Of a stretch of DNA of 7,039 bases, positions 1 to 4,015 are shown piece after piece. The first letter of the stretch is position 1; every line of letters begins with the position of its first letter. The stretch is from Desulfovibrionales bacterium GWA2_65_9 (GTDB lineage: Bacteria; Desulfobacterota; Desulfovibrionia; Desulfovibrionales; Desulfovibrionaceae), in NCBI GenBank assembly GCA_001799475.1, contig MGTN01000086.1:6176-13214 (forward strand), in the 5' to 3' direction. Under the pieces are notes generated by a model. The model saw only the letters and a program-made list of their open reading frames with translations, made no database searches and was not told where the DNA came from. The position numbers and the translations under genes are program-made.

Positions 1-954
1 GATATCCTGGAGAGTTTCAGCAAGTACCGCCCGCCCCTGGACCTGTTCCGGTTCCAGGAGGACGTGGCGCGTATCGTGCTGTTTTGCCGGGGCGGGGAGC
101 GGCTGAGCAACGAGCAGGTGGAGCAGCTGGGCCTGATGGTGGCGGAGGGGCTCATCTTCGTCTCGCGCGCCGACCACCCGATCTACGTCAAGCATATCAG
201 CTACCAGCTGGACCTGGTGCTGGTCGACAAGAACCTGCACGAAACCGAGATCGCGGACATCTTCACCCAGGCCCTGACCCGGCGGCTGGCGGAGTTCTTC
301 GACCAGCCCGTGCCCATGGTGCTCGGCAGGCTCTGGACCGACATCATGGTCCTGACCGAGTATCTGTACCACGACATCCACCGCATCCGCGCCCTGACCC
401 GGCGTTTGCACGCCACCCACAGCCTGGAGAACCACTCCTTCAACTCGGGCATCATGGGCCTGGCCATCCACGCACGGGCCAGGGCCGCGCAGTACGAGGC
501 CGGGGACATCAAACGCAAGGCCTTCGACCACCTGGCCGCAGGCCTCTTCCTGCACGACCTGGGCATGAGCAAGGTTCCGAACTTCATCCGGGAGAAGGAC
601 AAGCAGCTCACCCCGGACGAGCGCACCAAGCTCCAGCGCCACACCCAGATCGGCTACGAGATGCTGGCCAAACTCGACCTCAAGTTTCCGGAGGTCGAGG
701 AGTGCGTCACCAACCACCATGAGCGCATCACCGGCTCGGGCTACCCCCAGAAGAAGCTGGGCGTTGCCATCGGTGATTCCGGCAGGCTCTGCGCCCTGGC
801 CGATTCCTACTGCGCCATGGTCACCAAGCGGGTCTACGCCGAGGCCATGGAGCCCATGAAGGCCGCGGCTCTCCTGGTCCAGGACCCCGGCTACGATGCC
901 GAGTTGTCGCGCAATCTCCAGGCCCTGCTGGTCGCCACCGGCAAGCACAAGTAG
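1..954 (+). CDS. HD-GYP domain protein, probable c-di-GMP phosphodiesterase (5' end outside window)
   Basis: The frame is open from base 1, so this is the 3' part of a longer gene; 317 residues are visible. The GTG at 64 is an internal Val rather than a start, since the frame continues upstream without a break. From about visible residue 140 the protein matches the HD-GYP family: H145, the HD pair H185-D186 in HDLGM, H214 in RHTQIGYEML, the pair H239-H240 in NHHER, the GSGYP signature at 245-249, and D268 in ADSY. All expected metal-ligand positions are therefore present. HD-GYP proteins hydrolyse c-di-GMP to pGpG/GMP in the cytosol. Two details differ from the consensus: the Lys of HDxGK is Met, and the usual ADxYDA reads ADSYCA. 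The visible N-terminal 120 or so residues are an accessory domain I do not recognise. It is followed by two PilZ genes on the same strand, which supports a c-di-GMP role. Whether it is catalytically active is not settled. Confidence 0.92.
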   Translation, partial: DILESFSKYRPPLDLFRFQEDVARIVLFCRGGERLSNEQVEQLGLMVAEGLIFVSRADHPIYVKHISYQLDLVLVDKNLHETEIADIFTQALTRRLAEFFDQPVPMVLGRLWTDIMVLTEYLYHDIHRIRALTRRLHATHSLENHSFNSGIMGLAIHARARAAQYEAGDIKRKAFDHLAAGLFLHDLGMSKVPNFIREKDKQLTPDERTKLQRHTQIGYEMLAKLDLKFPEVEECVTNHHERITGSGYPQKKLGVAIGDSGRLCALADSYCAMVTKRVYAEAMEPMKAAALLVQDPGYDAELSRNLQALLVATGKHK

Positions 955-966
955 GACTTCGTCCGC

Positions 967-995
967 TTGGAACTACGTAACTGCACTGGTATTTT
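967..995 (+). promoter_or_regulatory. Candidate sigma-70-type promoter for the first PilZ gene
   Basis: TTGGAA at 967-972 and TATTTT at 990-995 are separated by 17 bases, each matching 4 of 6 consensus positions. They sit in an AT-rich gap that stands out from the GC-rich surroundings. The predicted leader to the ATG at 1071 would be about 70 bases. Assigned by eye only. Confidence 0.35.
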
Positions 996-1070
996 ACCTA
1001 TTTAGTATTCCCCTTGTTTGCCTCCCGTGCTATGCGATTTTTGAATAGCTGGCTTGCGCAGGAGGAAACC

Positions 1071-1757
1071 ATGGGTGGAGACAACAGCCGTGCCGTCTTG
1101 GTGCTCACCGAGCGACCCGATGACTACAGCCGGGACCTCGGTCGTCTGGGCCTCAAGCCGCACTTCGCCTCCCAGGTGTCCGGCCTGCTGGACAGGCTGC
1201 AGGACACCCCTGCCTGTGGCTTCGTGCTTGAGGTCGACCGGGTCATGCACGCCAAGCGCGTCGAGCGGGATCATCTGCTCAAGGTCGTCGGTTCCTTCCC
1301 GCTGCTCCGGACCATGCGCAAGGGCGAGGACAACGTTTTGTCCTACCTGGATGACCCGGCCTGCTTCGCCACCAACGTCAAGGTGTTCAGCCCACGCCGG
1401 GTGCGCTGCCACGCGCGTGTGCCGGTGCGTCTGACCGGGCTTATCACGCATGAGGACGACCAGGCCTTTGCCCAGGCCCACAAGACCAACCTCCTGGACA
1501 TCTCGGCCAATGGCGGCTTCGCTTACACGCATGAGGACTTCGTCGGCCAGGAGCTGGTGCGTTTGCGCATCCTGGAGCTTGCCGATCCCGCGCCCATCCA
1601 GGCCCACATCCGCTGGCGCAAGCCGTGGGGCAACCCGCACACCCTGCCGGGCCTGGGCCTGCTCTTCGTGGATATCCGCTCCGGCCAGTTGGACGAGCTC
1701 GTCACCCGCTATATCTCACCCCCAGAGAGTGAGGATCTGCTGAAAAAAGATTGTTGA
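1071..1757 (+). CDS. PilZ domain protein, c-di-GMP receptor (first tandem paralogue)
   Basis: The ATG at 1071 is chosen because AGGAGG (1060-1065) lies five bases upstream and the resulting MG-D-N start matches the neighbouring paralogue; an in-frame TTG at 1014 has no such support. The product is 228 residues, with no signal peptide or membrane segment visible, so it is probably cytosolic. The C-terminal half (about 107-215) is a PilZ domain: RxxxR is R112-CHA-R116 and DxSxxG is D143-I-S-A-N-G148, followed by the GLGLLF strand typical of the fold. These are the residues that bind c-di-GMP in PilZ proteins, so binding is likely. The N-terminal half (about 8-100) alternates short hydrophobic strands (VLVLTERP, GFVLEVD, FPLLRTM) with helices, suggesting a receiver-like or degenerate regulatory fold; this is inference. 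It follows the HD-GYP gene by 116 bases and precedes a paralogue at 1909. The output partner is unknown. Confidence 0.9.
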   Translation: MGGDNSRAVLVLTERPDDYSRDLGRLGLKPHFASQVSGLLDRLQDTPACGFVLEVDRVMHAKRVERDHLLKVVGSFPLLRTMRKGEDNVLSYLDDPACFATNVKVFSPRRVRCHARVPVRLTGLITHEDDQAFAQAHKTNLLDISANGGFAYTHEDFVGQELVRLRILELADPAPIQAHIRWRKPWGNPHTLPGLGLLFVDIRSGQLDELVTRYISPPESEDLLKKDC

Positions 1758-1849
1758 GCCACTTTCCTCTGCCCAATCCAGAATCGTCTTGATTCCTTGG
1801 ACATGTTTTTGGGTGCCAGCGGCATCAATAATGGTCCCTACGCTTCCCT

Positions 1850-1878
1850 TTCGCAAAAATTCTGCTATGAGGTATACG
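1850..1878 (+). promoter_or_regulatory. Candidate sigma-70-type promoter for the second PilZ gene
   Basis: TTCGCA at 1850-1855 and TATACG at 1873-1878 are spaced by 17 bases, each 4 of 6 to consensus, in the AT-richer 151-base gap between the two PilZ genes. The predicted -10 lies within the imperfect palindrome at 1865-1890. If correct, the leader is only about 25 bases and the gene can be expressed apart from its upstream paralogue. Confidence 0.3.
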
Positions 1879-1890
1879 TACTACGCATAG
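1865..1890. repeat. Imperfect palindrome upstream of the second PilZ gene, possible operator
   Basis: The arms CTATG (1865-1869) and CATAG (1886-1890) are inverted copies around a central TACGTA (1875-1880). Nine of the 13 base pairs across the 26-base element are complementary. It lies 18 bases before the ATG at 1909 and overlaps the candidate -10, a position typical of a repressor site. No cognate regulator is visible in the window. Confidence 0.3.
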
Positions 1891-1908
1891 TCGAGTTGGG
1901 GGGGAGCC

Positions 1909-2598
1909 ATGGGGGACACAAATCGACATCAGAACGTGTTTGTCCTGACCGACAGACCTTGGGACTATGACGCGGACATGCGGCAGCTGGGGCTCACGCC
2001 AAGCTACGCGCCGTCTGCGCACCTTCTGCTGGAAGAATTGTTGGAGCATCCGGCCAGCGGCTTTGTGCTGGAGGTGGACAAGGTCATGCACTCGCCCGGC
2101 CCGGAGCGGGACCAGCTCTTCCAGCTGGCCTGCGTATTCCCGCTCTTGCGCGTGCTGCGCAAGGGCCAGGACAGGGCTGTGGCCTACCTGGATGACCCGG
2201 ACGGTTTCTCCTCGCGGGTGCGGGCCTTCCCCGCGCGCGAGGTGCGCCATTGCGGGCGTGTGCCGGTGCTGCTGCACGGCCTTTTGACCTCAAGCGAGGA
2301 TGAGTCCTTCGCCAGCCCGGTCCGGGCCAACATCCTGGATCTCTCCGGAGTCGGCGGGTTCGTCTCCTGCCCTGGCGACTTCGACTTCGGGCAGCAGGTG
2401 CAACTGCGCATCGAGGGCATGGAGGACTCCACCCCGGTTCTGGCCAGCATCCGCTGGCGCAAGGGCGAGGCCCGGAAACGTCTGCTACACGGCTTCGGGC
2501 TGCACTTCGAGAATATCCGTCCCGGCCAGCTTCGGGAACTTGCGGCTCGTTTCATCGGTCCGCTCGAGGCGGGCTATGCGGGGGCCGGGGCCGCCTGA
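1909..2598 (+). CDS. PilZ domain protein, c-di-GMP receptor (second tandem paralogue)
   Basis: This 229-residue protein is clearly homologous over its full length to the PilZ protein encoded at 1071-1757: shared blocks include VLT-RP-DY near the start, GFVLEVD-VMH at about 51-61, ERD at 67-69, FPLLR at 77-81, YLDDP at 93-97 and IRWRK at 181-185. The PilZ motifs are intact: RxxxR is R113-HCG-R117 and DxSxxG is D144-L-S-G-V-G149, so c-di-GMP binding is expected. The N-terminal half again has a strand/helix pattern reminiscent of a receiver but is not assigned. The ATG at 1909 is the only plausible start, because an in-frame TAG lies at 1888. Its ribosome binding site is unusual: a run of seven G (1898-1904) followed by AG only two bases before the ATG. 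The C-terminal tail is Gly/Ala rich and differs from the paralogue. The gene probably arose by tandem duplication and diverged; its partner is unknown. Confidence 0.9.
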   Translation: MGDTNRHQNVFVLTDRPWDYDADMRQLGLTPSYAPSAHLLLEELLEHPASGFVLEVDKVMHSPGPERDQLFQLACVFPLLRVLRKGQDRAVAYLDDPDGFSSRVRAFPAREVRHCGRVPVLLHGLLTSSEDESFASPVRANILDLSGVGGFVSCPGDFDFGQQVQLRIEGMEDSTPVLASIRWRKGEARKRLLHGFGLHFENIRPGQLRELAARFIGPLEAGYAGAGAA

Positions 2599-2602
2599 AG
2601 CA

Positions 2603-2740
2603 TCACGCCTGGGTCTGCTGGCCCATCTGCCCGCGCATGAAGCGCGCGTAATCCTGGTCCATGGTTAGGATGTGCGTGCCCCACCGGTCGGTGAGGTCGG
2701 CGTTGCTGCGACTGGCGCAGGCCAGAAAGCCCTCCGGCCT
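2603..2740 (-). pseudogene. C-terminal remnant of a hemerythrin-like protein
   Basis: Read on the minus strand and ending at TGA (2603-2605), about 40 codons have the strong G/C third-position bias of real genes here. They encode a tail with W, then HI, three residues, D, two residues, Y (in RWGTHILTMDQDYARFM). Bacteriohemerythrins and hemerythrin-tipped chemoreceptors end with a similar W-HI-xxx-D-xx-Y pattern carrying the last His and Asp iron ligands; here the Trp is one residue nearer the His than is usual. Further upstream the same frame turns into Arg/Pro/Ser-rich sequence without family features, and neither other minus frame continues the domain. I infer a 3' gene fragment whose body was lost, but a short real gene or another family is possible. 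It converges on the PilZ gene ending at 2598 with a four-base gap. The left end of the remnant (2740) is approximate. Confidence 0.42.
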
Positions 2741-2806
2741 GCTGGGGTTTGACCTTTCTGGCCGACAGGTCGCGTTCCGAAGACAAGGGCGGGAGCTGGC
2801 GGACGG

Positions 2807-2835
2807 TTGCCTTGGCACTGCGTTTCTGGGATATT
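2807..2835 (+). promoter_or_regulatory. Candidate sigma-70-type promoter for the polysaccharide deacetylase gene
   Basis: TTGCCT at 2807-2812 and GATATT at 2830-2835 are separated by 17 bases, each 4 of 6 to consensus. They lie about 40 bases before the start codon at 2875, in the gap that follows the hemerythrin-like remnant. This is the best pair seen there; support is by eye only. Confidence 0.3.
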
Positions 2836-2874
2836 GCGCCACATCCCGTAGCCAAACCGCAGGAGCCCCGCCCC

Positions 2875-3972
2875 ATGAAAGCACCCGGCCTTGTCCTGAA
2901 CATTCTGCTTTGCCTCTGCCTTTGGCTGACCACCGCCGTAGCGCCTTGCCTGGCGGCCGGGGAACAACCCCTGTCCTTTGGCTCCAGCGCCTTGCTGGAG
3001 GGCCTCTGGACCCCCGCAGAGCTGGCCGGGAGCGCTGCGGACCGCATCATCGGCGCGGTGGGCCAGCCGGACCCTTCCCTGCCCCCGGCCCAGCCGGAGG
3101 GCTCGCCTTCGGAGTTCGCCCTGCCGCCGGTGCGGCCGGAACTGCGCGGCGTCATCCGCCGGGTTGATGTGGACCGGGTGCGCGTGCGTTCCGGTCGCCG
3201 GGTGGTGGCCATCACCTTCGACCTCTGCGAGCGCGCCAACAACGTCGCCGGGTACAACGACCAGATCATCAACCTGCTGCGCGCCAAGGGGCTCAAGGCC
3301 ACCTTCTTCGCGGGCGGCAAATGGATGCGCTCGCACCCGGAACAGGCCATGCAGCTCATGGCCGACCCGCGCTTCGAGCTCGGCAGCCACACCTGGACCC
3401 ACGGCAACCTGGCGCTCATGGACCAGGCCCAGATCCGCGCCCAGATGCAGCCGACCCAGGTCCAGTACGCGCTGTTGCGCCAGGAGCTGGCCCGCCGGGC
3501 CGAGGCCAGGGCCTTAAGCGCGCACATGGTCCAGGTGCCCCGCGCCCTGCGCCTGATGCGCCTGCCCTATGGCCGCAGCTCGCAGCTGGCCCTGGAGGAA
3601 CTGGCGCAGTCCGGCTATCCGGTGATCCAGTGGGATGTGGAAGGGGAGCGCGACGAGGAGGAGAACGCCCCGGCCATCCTGGCCAGAAGGGCTCTGGCGG
3701 GCATCCGGCCGGGCTCCATCGTGCTGCTGCACGCCAACGCCGTGCCGCAGAAGAGTTTCGACATCCTGGAGCGGCTGGTCAAGGGCCTGCGCCAGCGCGG
3801 CTATGCGCTGGTGACCGTGAGCGAGCTGCTGCGCCTGGGCAAGGTGGAGACCGTGGCGGACGGGTATTTCACCGTCCCGGGGGACAACCTCAAGTATGAT
3901 GCGATTTTTCCGGGCAAGGGCACGCTCAAGCCGGATACGTCCCGGCCCTATACGACTGTACCGGTGCCCTGA
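2875..3972 (+). CDS. Secreted polysaccharide deacetylase family protein (NodB/CE4 fold), variant motif 1
   Basis: The ATG at 2875 is preceded by AGGAG (2861-2865) at nine bases and opens directly into a signal peptide (K2, hydrophobic core at about 6-24, probable cleavage near CLAA-G29), so longer in-frame starts such as TTG 2749 are rejected. The product is 365 residues and probably exported to the periplasm or cell surface. After a Pro-rich spacer (about 65-90), the NodB-homology domain spans about 108-320. Motif 1 is T114-F-D-L-C-E119, motif 2 is H172-TWT-H176, motif 3 is R229-L-P-Y-G233, motif 4 is W253-D254 and motif 5 is L284-L-H-A-N288. CE4 enzymes remove N-acetyl (or related acyl) groups from sugars using the first Asp of TFDD as base and the second Asp plus two His as metal ligands. 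Here the second Asp is Leu, so metal binding or substrate must differ, or activity may be lost. The substrate (peptidoglycan, exopolysaccharide or other) cannot be told. It is convergent with the radical SAM gene, with a 35-base gap. Confidence 0.88.
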   Translation: MKAPGLVLNILLCLCLWLTTAVAPCLAAGEQPLSFGSSALLEGLWTPAELAGSAADRIIGAVGQPDPSLPPAQPEGSPSEFALPPVRPELRGVIRRVDVDRVRVRSGRRVVAITFDLCERANNVAGYNDQIINLLRAKGLKATFFAGGKWMRSHPEQAMQLMADPRFELGSHTWTHGNLALMDQAQIRAQMQPTQVQYALLRQELARRAEARALSAHMVQVPRALRLMRLPYGRSSQLALEELAQSGYPVIQWDVEGERDEEENAPAILARRALAGIRPGSIVLLHANAVPQKSFDILERLVKGLRQRGYALVTVSELLRLGKVETVADGYFTVPGDNLKYDAIFPGKGTLKPDTSRPYTTVPVP

Positions 3973-4015
3973 GGGCCGTGGAGCGCCGGGCTGGACCTCG
4001 GCTGGCCCTAGCCCG
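3972..4015. other. GC-rich inverted repeats between convergent genes
   Basis: The 35-base gap between the convergent stop codons carries two overlapping inverted repeats: AGGGCC (3972-3977) with GGCCCT (4004-4009), and CGGGCT (3987-3992) with AGCCCG (4010-4015). Either could form a hairpin in both transcripts, but no T tract follows on either strand, so a standard intrinsic terminator cannot be claimed. Possibly a structured 3' end. Confidence 0.3.

Noticed and set aside
64..66. GTG at 64 as the start of the HD-GYP gene
   Set aside because: The frame is open to the window edge with the same codon bias, and no ribosome binding site precedes the GTG.
954..964. Small hairpin GGAC-TTC-GTCC after the HD-GYP gene as a terminator
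   Set aside because: Only four base pairs and no T tract follows.
1014..1070. TTG 1014 as an earlier start of the first PilZ gene
   Set aside because: No ribosome binding site before it, the added residues do not match the paralogue, and ATG 1071 has AGGAGG at ideal spacing.
2811..2828. Possible sigma-54 promoter (TTGGCAC followed by TTTCT)
   Set aside because: The -24 element is good but the essential GC of the -12 element is missing.
2574..3527. Minus-strand frames opposite the deacetylase gene
   Set aside because: Low-complexity Arg/Ser/Pro/Gly translations with no motifs; the plus strand encodes all the NodB motifs. Only the 2603-2740 end has independent coding signs.
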